From positions 1 through 29,237 of the forward strand of contig CALHBZ010000174.1 in assembly GCA_937930605.1 (NCBI GenBank): a DNA stretch of 29,237 bases, given 5' to 3'. The DNA is from Streptococcus oralis. Lineage in GTDB: Bacteria > Bacillota > Bacilli > Lactobacillales > Streptococcaceae. How positions within the stretch are numbered: the first letter of the stretch is position 1; every line of letters begins with the position of its first letter. Of the stretch, positions 15,657 through 22,311 are shown one piece after another. A model generated the notes under the pieces. That model was not told where the DNA came from. It made no database searches and was given only the letters and a program-made list of their open reading frames with translations. The position numbers were made by a program, and so were the translations under genes.

Positions 15657-16823
15657 ATGAATTACCTTGTTATTTCTCCCTACTATCCACAAAATTTTCA
15701 ACAGTTTACTATTGAACTAGCCAATAAAGGTATCACAGTCTTGGGGATTGGTCAAGAACCTTACGAGCAACTGGATGAGCCTTTGCGTAATAGCCTGACC
15801 GAGTATTTCCGTGTAGACAATCTTGAGAATATAGATGAAGTCAAGCGTGCAGTAGCTTTTCTTTTCTACAAGCATGGTCCTATCGACCGCATTGAGTCCC
15901 ACAATGAATACTGGCTTGAGTTGGACGCAACACTTAGAGAACAATTCAATGTCTTTGGTGCCAAACCAGAGGATCTCAAAAAAACCAAGTTTAAGTCTGA
16001 GATGAAGAAACTTTTCAAAAAAGCAGGTGTCCCTGTGGTACCTGGAGCTGTTATCCAGACAGAAGCAGATGTCGACCAAGCAGTTGAGACGATTGGCCTA
16101 CCAATGATTGCTAAACCTGATAATGGAGTGGGAGCAGCAGCCACCTTTAAGCTTGAGACAGAAGACGATATCAATCACTTCAAGCAAGAATGGGACCGTT
16201 CAACCGTTTATTTCTTTGAGAAATTTGTCACTTCCAGCGAAATCTGTACCTTTGATGGACTAGTGGATAAGGATGGTCAGATTGTCTTCTCAACAACTTT
16301 TGACTATGCCTATACACCACTTGATCTGATGATTTATAAGATGGACAATTCCTACTATGTCCTCAAGGATATGGATCCCAAACTGCGCAAGTATGGTGAG
16401 GCCATTGTCAAGGAATTTGGTATGAAAGAACGTTTTTTCCATATTGAGTTCTTCCGTGAAGGGGACGACTATATCGCCATTGAGTACAATAACCGTCCTG
16501 CGGGTGGCTTTACCATTGATGTTTATAACTTTGCTCACTCCTTGGACCTCTATCGTGGTTATGCGGCTATTGTAGCAGGAGAAGAGTTTCCAAGATCAGA
16601 GTTTGAGCCCCAGTATTGCTTGGCAACTTCACGTCGTGCCAATGTCAACTATGTGTATTCAGAAGAAGACTTGCTTACTAAGTATAGCCAACAATTCAAG
16701 GTCAAAAAAATTATGCCAGCAGCTTTTGCAGAGCTACAAGGGGATTACCTTTATATGCTAACAACTCCAAGCCGTCAAGAGATGGAGCAGATGATTGCAG
16801 ACTTTGGTCAACGTCAAGATTAA
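15657..16823 (+). CDS. ATP-grasp domain protein, carboxylate ligase of unknown substrate
   Basis: This 388-residue protein has an N-terminal Rossmann-like domain (LVISPYYPQNF at the start), then an ATP-grasp fold: a lysine in MIAKPDNGVGAAAT for the glycine-rich phosphate loop, and metal ligands Glu264 (HIEFF), Glu276 and Asn278 (IEYNNRP). ATP-grasp enzymes activate a carboxylate as acyl-phosphate and join it to an amine or thiol. Similar layouts are seen in biotin-carboxylase-like and amino-acid ligases, but no specific pathway can be named. The ATG at 15657 has AAGGAG seven bases upstream; the TTG at 15651 in the same frame overlaps that region and was not used. It is the last gene of the esterase operon and is followed by a terminator. 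Confidence 0.85.
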   Translation: MNYLVISPYYPQNFQQFTIELANKGITVLGIGQEPYEQLDEPLRNSLTEYFRVDNLENIDEVKRAVAFLFYKHGPIDRIESHNEYWLELDATLREQFNVFGAKPEDLKKTKFKSEMKKLFKKAGVPVVPGAVIQTEADVDQAVETIGLPMIAKPDNGVGAAATFKLETEDDINHFKQEWDRSTVYFFEKFVTSSEICTFDGLVDKDGQIVFSTTFDYAYTPLDLMIYKMDNSYYVLKDMDPKLRKYGEAIVKEFGMKERFFHIEFFREGDDYIAIEYNNRPAGGFTIDVYNFAHSLDLYRGYAAIVAGEEFPRSEFEPQYCLATSRRANVNYVYSEEDLLTKYSQQFKVKKIMPAAFAELQGDYLYMLTTPSRQEMEQMIADFGQRQD

Positions 16824-16824
16824 T

Positions 16825-16866
16825 GAAAAGGATGAAAGGAGTTTGACTTCTTTTATCCTTTTCTTA
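16825..16866 (+). terminator. Terminator of the esterase/ATP-grasp operon
   Basis: GAAAAGGAT.AAAG.AG pairs with CT.CTTT.ATCCTTTTC around a short loop, directly after the ATP-grasp stop; TTCTTAAA follows. Confidence 0.75.
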
Positions 16867-16878
16867 AACATAGATTAA

Positions 16879-16893
16879 ATAAAGCGTTTTCCA
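16879..16893 (-). promoter_or_regulatory. cre-like site upstream of glpF
   Basis: Read on the minus strand TGGAAAACGCTTTAT matches the cre consensus WTGNAANCGNWNNCW except at two positions. It is centred about 64 bp upstream of the predicted glpF transcription start. Glycerol uptake is a usual target of carbon catabolite control. Confidence 0.4.
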
Positions 16894-16914
16894 TAGATTC
16901 TTTTAGAAAAGATA

Positions 16915-16943
16915 TTGCTAAAAGGCCTAAAAATTGATAGAAT
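16915..16943 (+). promoter_or_regulatory. Promoter of glpF
   Basis: TTGCTA (16915-16920) and TAGAAT (16938-16943) with a 17-bp spacer. The start codon is 38 bp downstream, after an AAGGAG ribosome site. Confidence 0.6.
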
Positions 16944-16980
16944 AAGGATTGTCTAAAAAAATTTAAGGAGAATCTATCAA

Positions 16981-17850
16981 ATGGATTTTACATGGGCTAT
17001 TAAATATGCCACAGAATTCTTGGGAACTGCTATTTTGATCATTCTTGGTAATGGTGCAGTTGCTAACGTTGAACTTAAAGGTACGAAAGGTCACCAAAGT
17101 GGCTGGCTCGTTATCGCTGTTGGTTATGGTATGGGGGTTATGATCCCAGCCTTGATGTTCGGTAACGTTTCTGGTAACCACATCAACCCAGCTTTCACTC
17201 TTGGACTTGCTGTTAGCGGACTTTTCTCTTGGGATCAAGTACCATTTTACATTCTAGCGCAAGTTTTGGGAGCAATCTTCGGTCAAGCTTTGGTTGTAGC
17301 GACTCACCGTCCTTACTACTTGAAAACAGAAAACCCAAACAATATCTTGGGTACCTTCTCAACAATTTCAAGCATCGACCACGGTACAAAAGAATCACGT
17401 TTTGCAGCTACTGTTAACGGCTTCCTCAATGAGTTTGTAGGTTCATTTGTTCTTTTCTTTGCAGCACTTGGTTTGACTAAAAACTTCTTCGGTGCTGAGG
17501 TTCTTCAATACATGAAACAAATGGCTACTCAAGCTGGACAAACTGTTGATTTAAGTGAATTGGCAGTGAAAGCTCAAGTAGCTCCACATACAGCTGCTGG
17601 GATCTCAGTTGCACACTTGGCACTTGGTTTCCTAGTGATGGCCTTGGTAACTTCACTTGGTGGACCTACTGGACCTGGTTTGAACCCAGCTCGTGACTTT
17701 GGACCACGTCTTCTTCACGAACTCCTTCCAAAATCAGTTCTTGGTCAACACAAGGGTGATTCAAAATGGTGGTATGCATGGGTTCCAGTTGTAGCTCCAA
17801 TTGCAGCAGGTATTGCAGCAGTAGCACTATTCAAACTACTTTACCTATAA
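16981..17850 (+). CDS. glpF: Glycerol facilitator / aquaglyceroporin (MIP family)
   Basis: This 289-residue channel has six membrane segments and two half-helix loops with Asn-Pro-Ala: NPA at 69-71 (GNHINPAFTLG) and at 235-237 (GLNPARDFGPR). Asp239 directly after the selectivity Arg238 is the mark of the glycerol-conducting branch (GlpF) rather than strict water channels. A long soluble loop at about 170-195 is typical of the lactic-acid-bacterial type, some of which also pass water or hydrogen peroxide. No glpK or glpO is adjacent, so it is a single-gene unit between its own promoter and terminator. Regulation by CcpA is possible given the upstream cre-like site. Confidence 0.92.
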   Translation: MDFTWAIKYATEFLGTAILIILGNGAVANVELKGTKGHQSGWLVIAVGYGMGVMIPALMFGNVSGNHINPAFTLGLAVSGLFSWDQVPFYILAQVLGAIFGQALVVATHRPYYLKTENPNNILGTFSTISSIDHGTKESRFAATVNGFLNEFVGSFVLFFAALGLTKNFFGAEVLQYMKQMATQAGQTVDLSELAVKAQVAPHTAAGISVAHLALGFLVMALVTSLGGPTGPGLNPARDFGPRLLHELLPKSVLGQHKGDSKWWYAWVPVVAPIAAGIAAVALFKLLYL

Positions 17851-17856
17851 GAAATG

Positions 17857-17880
17857 AAACTGGGGAACCCCAGTTTTTTT
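17857..17880 (+). terminator. Terminator of glpF
   Basis: Perfect 9-bp stem AAACTGGGG/CCCCAGTTT with an AA loop, followed by TTTT, seven bases after the stop. Confidence 0.92.
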
Positions 17881-17924
17881 ACCGGAAATTTTTGTAAAAA
17901 ATTCTGGAATTTAAGTGGAATAGC

Positions 17925-17953
17925 TTGTAAAAAATCTTAAAATCCTTTAAAAT
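17925..17953 (+). promoter_or_regulatory. Promoter of the cppA operon
   Basis: TTGTAA (17925-17930) and TAAAAT (17948-17953), 17-bp spacer, about 20 bp upstream of the cppA ATG. Confidence 0.6.
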
Positions 17954-17973
17954 AAAGAGAGTTGGAGGAAGTT

Positions 17974-18699
17974 ATGAATGGAAATCAAATGATACAAATT
18001 ATTCCGACTTTGAAGGTCAATAACCGAAAATTAAATGAACGATTTTATATTGAAACCTTAGGGATGAAGCCCTTATTAGAAGAATCAGCCTTCCTCTCAC
18101 TTGGTGACCAAACAGGTGTTGAAAAGTTGATACTGGAAGAGGCTCCAAGTATGCGTACTCGGAAAGTTGAAGGGCTAAAAAAACTAGCCAGACTAGTCGT
18201 CAAGGTGAAGGATCCATCTGAAATCGAGGGTCTTCTTTCACAGATGAAGTCTCTTCCTCGCCTATTTAAAGGAAGTCGTGGTTATGCTTTTGAGATTGTT
18301 TCTCCTGAACAGGATGTGATTCTTGTTCATGCGGAAAATCATATTAAAGATTTGGTTCCACTGGAAACTGTTCCTGAATTTTCTTCAAATACAAGTATAA
18401 GATATTTGAGTCAATTTGAGATTTCTATGGAGGTGCGCTTACCTGAGGGGACGGAGAGTATACTTGCTCCTGAAAAAGTGGGCACAGTTATCACATTTAC
18501 TCAAGGGCAAGGGCCAGATTTGGCTGTTGAAAACAATGTTACTTGGGACTTGTCTATGCTGAAATTTTTGGTAAAGGATCTAGATTTAACTAGTCTTCGT
18601 CAGAAATTTGAAGGCACAGACTATTTTATTCCAAAGTCTGAAAAATTCTTCCTTGGTAAAGATACCAATAACATCGAATTGTGGTTTGAAGAAGCATGA
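17974..18699 (+). CDS. cppA: CppA family protein (VOC-like fold; once described as C3-degrading proteinase)
   Basis: This 241-residue protein matches streptococcal CppA along its length: an N-terminal CppA_N half (IPTLKVNNRKLNERFYIETLGM, reminiscent of a glyoxalase/VOC domain) and a CppA_C half ending FFLGKDTNNIELWFEEA. CppA was named for apparent degradation of complement C3, but no protease motif or signal peptide is visible, and the fold suggests a VOC-type metal or small-molecule protein. The start is the ATG at 17974 preceded by GGAGGA; the in-frame TTG at 17962 overlaps that site and was rejected. The last four bases (ATGA) overlap the start of the next gene, so translation of the two is probably coupled. 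Confidence 0.9.
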   Translation: MNGNQMIQIIPTLKVNNRKLNERFYIETLGMKPLLEESAFLSLGDQTGVEKLILEEAPSMRTRKVEGLKKLARLVVKVKDPSEIEGLLSQMKSLPRLFKGSRGYAFEIVSPEQDVILVHAENHIKDLVPLETVPEFSSNTSIRYLSQFEISMEVRLPEGTESILAPEKVGTVITFTQGQGPDLAVENNVTWDLSMLKFLVKDLDLTSLRQKFEGTDYFIPKSEKFFLGKDTNNIELWFEEA

Positions 18700-19631
18700 A
18701 GTGGACAAAAATTCTAAGAAAAATAGAAGAACAAATCGAGGCAGGGGTCTATCCCGGGGCCTCTTTTGCGTATTTTAAGGACGGAGAATGGAGAGAATCT
18801 TACCTAGGCTTGAGTAATCCTGAGAAAGGATTAAAAACAGAGTTAGGGCTGGTCTACGACCTGGCCAGTGTGAGTAAGGTCGTGGGAGTAGGGACAGTCT
18901 TTACCTTCTTGTGGCAGCAAGGCAAATTAGATATTGATCGACCAGTGACGGATTTTTTTCCTGAATGTGATTACCCAGATATTTCTATTCGTCAACTCTT
19001 GACCCACGCAACAGACTTGGACCCCTTTATTCCCAATAGGGACCAGTTAGGTGCTGAGGAATTAAGAGAAGCCATGTTTCATCTGAATAGACGTGATCAG
19101 CCTACTTTTCTATACTCGGATGTTCATTTTTTACTCTTGGGCTTTCTTTTGGAAAAAATCTTTGAACAAGACTTGAATCAGATTATAAAAGAACAAGTTT
19201 TGAACCCATGGGGGATGAAGGAAACCATGTTTGGCCCTGTTGAGCTTGCTGTACCGACAGTGAGGGGAGTAGAGGCAGGCAGTATTCACGATCCCAAAGC
19301 TCGTCTTTTGGGAAAACATGCTGGAAGTGCAGGTTTATTTTCAACTATTAAGGATTTGCAAATCTTTCTAGAACATTACTTGAAAGACGATTTTGCTGAA
19401 AACTTAAGCCGAAATTTTTCTCTCTTAGATGATAAGGAGCGTTCGCTAGCCTGGAATCTAGAAGGAGCCTGGCTTGACCATACGGGCTATACGGGTACCT
19501 TCATCATGTGGAATCGAAAGAAACAGGAAGCTGCTATCTTTTTATCCAATCGAACGTATGAGAAGGATGAACGCGCTCAGTGGATAGTTGATCGAAACCA
19601 AGTCATGGATATGATTCGTAGTGAAAGGTAG
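18696..19631 (+). CDS. Serine hydrolase, beta-lactamase / penicillin-binding-protein fold
   Basis: This 311-residue protein belongs to the PF00144 group (class C beta-lactamase-like). The SxxK catalytic motif is Ser58-Val-Ser-Lys61 in DLASVSKVVG. A Tyr-Ser-Asp near residue 143 (FLYSDVHF) corresponds to the YxN motif, and HTGYTG near residue 265 to the third motif (HxG). There is no signal peptide or membrane segment, so it is probably cytosolic, acting as an esterase or D-amino-peptidase rather than a secreted beta-lactamase. It begins inside the cppA stop (ATGA overlap) and is followed nine bases after its stop by an EamA transporter. The cppA-hydrolase pairing is typical of mitis-group streptococci. 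Confidence 0.88.
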   Translation: MKWTKILRKIEEQIEAGVYPGASFAYFKDGEWRESYLGLSNPEKGLKTELGLVYDLASVSKVVGVGTVFTFLWQQGKLDIDRPVTDFFPECDYPDISIRQLLTHATDLDPFIPNRDQLGAEELREAMFHLNRRDQPTFLYSDVHFLLLGFLLEKIFEQDLNQIIKEQVLNPWGMKETMFGPVELAVPTVRGVEAGSIHDPKARLLGKHAGSAGLFSTIKDLQIFLEHYLKDDFAENLSRNFSLLDDKERSLAWNLEGAWLDHTGYTGTFIMWNRKKQEAAIFLSNRTYEKDERAQWIVDRNQVMDMIRSER

Positions 19632-19640
19632 AGGGGAAGA

Positions 19641-20552
19641 ATGTCAAAAACCGTAAAAGGAACTCTCTTTACAGTAGTTGCAGGCATTGCTTGGGGCTTG
19701 TCTGGAACTAGTGGCCAATACCTGATGGCACACGGAATTTCCGCTCTAGTCTTGACCAATCTGCGGCTCATTATTGCAGGATTGGTCCTGGTATTTTTAA
19801 CTTATGCGACCGCAAAGGATAAACTCCTTGCTTTTTTAAAAGACAGAAAAAACCTTTTCTCTCTCTTGTTATTTGCCTTGTTTGGACTTTTCTTAAACCA
19901 GTTTGCCTATCTTTCTGCCATTCAGGAGACCAATGCTGGAACGGCGACGGTTCTCCAGTATGTATGTCCTGTTGGGATCTTGATTTATACCTGTATCAAG
20001 GACAAGGTAGCACCGACTCTGGCAGAGATTATTTCAATTGGTTTAGCAATTGGAGGAACTTTTCTTATTGCAACGCATGGGGAACTTGACCAGTTGTCGG
20101 TCACACCTGCTGGTCTTTTCTGGGGACTCTTTTCTGCCTTGACCTATGCCCTCTATATCATCCTTCCCATTGCTTTGATTAAGAAATGGGGGAGTATCTT
20201 GGTGATTGGTGTGGGCATGGTTATTTCTGGTGTGGTGGCTCTTCCTTTCACAGGAGTTTTGCGGGCCAGTATACCGACCAGTTTGGATTTTCTCTTTGCA
20301 TTTGCTGGCATTATCATCATTGGAACGGTCTTTGCCTACACAGCTTTCTTAAAAGGAGCCAGTCTAATAGGACCTGTTAAGTCTAGTTTATTGGCTTCTA
20401 TAGAGCCAATCTCAGCTGTTTTCTTTGCCTTTCTGATTATGAAGGAGCAATTCTATGCGATTGATTTTGTTGGTATGGCCATGATTTTGCTTGCAGTCAC
20501 TATCATTTCTTTGAAAGATTTGTTGCTAGAAAATAAACGGAAGGTTGAATGA
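19641..20552 (+). CDS. EamA/DMT-family permease
   Basis: This 303-residue membrane protein has about ten hydrophobic segments arranged as two EamA repeats (roughly 5-140 and 150-290), the second ending in SLLASIEPISAVFFAFLIMKE, the usual helix-9 pattern of drug/metabolite transporters. Such proteins export amino acids, other metabolites or drugs; the substrate cannot be read from sequence. It follows the serine hydrolase gene by nine bases and its TGA overlaps the ATG of a 32-codon ORF. Confidence 0.88.
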   Translation: MSKTVKGTLFTVVAGIAWGLSGTSGQYLMAHGISALVLTNLRLIIAGLVLVFLTYATAKDKLLAFLKDRKNLFSLLLFALFGLFLNQFAYLSAIQETNAGTATVLQYVCPVGILIYTCIKDKVAPTLAEIISIGLAIGGTFLIATHGELDQLSVTPAGLFWGLFSALTYALYIILPIALIKKWGSILVIGVGMVISGVVALPFTGVLRASIPTSLDFLFAFAGIIIIGTVFAYTAFLKGASLIGPVKSSLLASIEPISAVFFAFLIMKEQFYAIDFVGMAMILLAVTIISLKDLLLENKRKVE

Positions 20553-20647
20553 GAAACGAGTTACTCGTAAAAAGTGGTTGGTTTGAATATCCTATCGAAA
20601 TACTGATTGCGGATAAGGAATGGGAGTGGAATTTTATAAAATTTTAA
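20549..20647 (+). CDS. Possible small protein of 32 residues, translationally coupled to the EamA gene
   Basis: The ATG lies in the ATGA overlap with the EamA stop and the frame runs 32 codons to a TAA. The product starts MRNELLVKSGWFEYP and ends KEWEWNFIKF; it is rich in aromatic residues (three Trp) and acidic residues, with a central hydrophobic stretch IEILIA. There is no separate ribosome site, so expression would need coupling. It could also be the remnant of a longer gene. No function can be given. Confidence 0.4.
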   Translation: MRNELLVKSGWFEYPIEILIADKEWEWNFIKF

Positions 20648-20696
20648 GTTTCTTTTCTTACAATAAACCAATCTTTAACTGCTAGAAGGAGGAGAT

Positions 20697-21455
20697 ATGA
20701 AAATTTTACAAAGCATTCACCCAACTAAGCCCCTGCGCTACTTGAGATGGTTTGATATTCTGATTATTACAGTTCTAATGTTTGGCCAGTTTATCATTCG
20801 TTCAACGGAGCTCTTTTTAGCAAGTATGTTTCCGACAGATCTGTCAACTACAATGGATACGGTAAGTAATACTGTCGGCGAGGGAGTAGGCTATTCGAGC
20901 AACTTCACCTTGCAAGTGATACTTCTGACCTTGACCTTTCTTTACCTTTTGATTCGAAATTATGACTTCAAACAACTTCCCATTCGTTGGACCTGGTCCC
21001 TTCTCTTTTGGGTTCCTTTTATATTTGCCATTGTGGGATTGTTTGGAGACTTGGTGACGACACTAACTGGTGAATACAATTACTTAAATCCAGCTCTTTT
21101 TGCCCACATAAATCCCATGGAAATTATACGGAAATTCCTAGCGCTTAGTCCGATGGCAATTGCCTATGCCTTGCTAAATGGCTTCTATGAAGAGTTTTTC
21201 TTTCTAGGATTATTGACTTCAGTGAAAGAAAAGCACAAGTGGTGGGTTTTGCTTTATTCTACCATCATTCGGATTTCTTTTCACACTTATCAAGGACTGG
21301 TGTGGGCACTGGTTATTGGTGTCGTTTATGGCTTATTCTATTACTTCTTATACAAGTATAAATTCAAAAATCTCTTGCCATTTTTCCTCATGCATGCTCT
21401 AGCAGATATGTTTGGTTCTAGCCTCATGTATCTCTTGATTGCGTGGGGAGCATAA
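20697..21455 (+). CDS. CPBP-family (Abi/CAAX-like) intramembrane protein
   Basis: This 252-residue protein has about six to eight hydrophobic segments and the motifs of the CPBP glutamic protease family: Glu165-Glu166 (YEEFFFLG), His196 (SFHTYQG) and His233-Asp237 (HALADM). In the usual first motif EExxxR the last residue is Arg; here it is Leu170, so activity may be altered. Family members process prenylated proteins in eukaryotes, and in Gram-positives are linked to bacteriocin immunity or membrane signalling; the role here is unknown. A strong AAGGAGGAG ribosome site precedes the ATG. It sits at the end of the cppA gene group and is transcribed towards def. Confidence 0.85.
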   Translation: MKILQSIHPTKPLRYLRWFDILIITVLMFGQFIIRSTELFLASMFPTDLSTTMDTVSNTVGEGVGYSSNFTLQVILLTLTFLYLLIRNYDFKQLPIRWTWSLLFWVPFIFAIVGLFGDLVTTLTGEYNYLNPALFAHINPMEIIRKFLALSPMAIAYALLNGFYEEFFFLGLLTSVKEKHKWWVLLYSTIIRISFHTYQGLVWALVIGVVYGLFYYFLYKYKFKNLLPFFLMHALADMFGSSLMYLLIAWGA

Positions 21456-21548
21456 GAAAAAAACTCCGTTCAATGTACCGCACCACAAAAGTAAGATTCT
21501 TCTGTCTAACTTTTTGGGGGCAGTACATTGCAACGGGATTTTCTTTAT
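21455..21548. repeat. Long imperfect palindrome between convergent genes: bidirectional terminator, possibly made of insertion-sequence ends
   Basis: The two halves form an extended stem: CCGTT.CAATGTAC.GC.CC..AAAAGT.AGA on the left pairs with the corresponding bases on the right, ending GTACATTGCAACGG. Outer A and T runs (GAAAAAAA / TTTTCTTT) make it a likely terminator for both the CPBP gene and def. The right arm read on the minus strand starts TGTACTGCCCCCAAAAAGTT and continues AGACAGA, the kind of terminus seen in IS3/IS150-type elements, so the core may be two juxtaposed IS ends. Confidence 0.6.
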
Positions 21549-22156
21549 TCCAGAATTAGTAAACCATCTTTAACAGCAAACGGATCTTTCTCATTGATAC
21601 GATCGTAAAACATGATTCCGTTTAGATGATCAATTTCATGTTGGACAACGATGGAGTTGTAGCCTTTGAGCTTGATACGATGTTTTTCGCCGTCCTTGTC
21701 AAAGTAATCGACAGTGACGCGGGCATGGCGGACAACGTAGCCTGGCACGTTACGGTCAACAGATAGGCAACCTTCTCCTTCGCCAAGAGCAGCGTCCTGA
21801 ACAGAGTGAGAGACGATTTTTGGATTGTACATAATGGCTTGTAAATCGTAGGCTTCCTGTGGAGTTTCACCTTCTTCCACAATATTTGGCACTAAAACAG
21901 CGATAACGCGTTTTGAGATATCTAACTGAGGAGCGGCAAGTCCAACACCACCACGGAGTCCCATTTTCTCAGCCATAACGGGATCCTGAGAATGTTTGAG
22001 GAATTGCATCATTTTTTCACCTAGGATGATTTCCTGATCAGATAGTGGGAAAGTGACCTCCTCAGCAACTGCGCGAAGAGTCGGATTCCCCTCGCGGATA
22101 ATATCTTTCATATCAATCAAATGAGCAGCTTTTGTAATACGTTCTATAGCAGACAT
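21545..22156 (-). CDS. def: Peptide deformylase, type 2 (Gram-positive)
   Basis: This 203-residue metalloenzyme removes the formyl group from the initiator Met of new proteins. All three motifs are present in order: [14 protein letters not shown] (metal-binding Cys) and QHEIDH (two metal-binding His and the catalytic Glu). The insertion [16 protein letters not shown] between motifs 1 and 2 and the length mark it as type 2. An in-frame ATG at 22192 would add 12 residues ([12 protein letters not shown]), but the ATG at 22156 has AAAGGAG upstream and gives the family start MSAIERI. The gene is alone on this strand, converging on the CPBP gene across a palindrome. Confidence 0.97.
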   Translation of the reverse strand: MSAIERITKAAHLIDMKDIIREGNPTLRAVAEEVTFPLSDQEIILGEKMMQFLKHSQDPVMAEKMGLRGGVGLAAPQLDISKRVIAVLVPNIVEEGETPQEAYDLQAIMYNPKIVSHSVQDAALGEGEGCLSVDRNVPGYVVRHARVTVDYFDKDGEKHRIKLKGYNSIVVQHEIDHLNGIMFYDRINEKDPFAVKDGLLILE

Positions 22157-22180
22157 TTTCTCTCCTTTCATTACCTCTAC

Positions 22181-22189
22181 ATGATAACA
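22181..22189 (-). promoter_or_regulatory. Extended -10 promoter of def
   Basis: On the minus strand TGTTATCAT (TG-T-TATCAT) lies about 25 bp before the def ATG. No clear -35. Confidence 0.45.
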
Positions 22190-22260
22190 CAAAATAGGTT
22201 AGAAAGAAAGTCGTAGAAGTTCCTAAAAAATAATATAATAAACGCTATTCCCCTTTTGTC

Positions 22261-22271
22261 TGTGGTATAAT
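22261..22271 (+). promoter_or_regulatory. Extended -10 promoter of the CapA-like gene
   Basis: TGGTATAAT at 22263-22271 within a 19-bp sequence (22261-22279) that recurs exactly at 24710-24728. Predicted transcription start near 22278. A small hairpin (CTTGC 22283-22287 / GCAAG 22295-22299) in the leader directly precedes the G-rich ribosome site. Confidence 0.7.
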
Positions 22272-22311
22272 AAAAGAAAAGACTTGCAGTAAAAGCAAGG
22301 GGGGAATAAAG

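Noticed and set aside
22157..22192. Longer form of peptide deformylase from the ATG at 22192
   Set aside because: The region contains the ribosome site and -10 box of the shorter form, and the extra residues are not part of the family.
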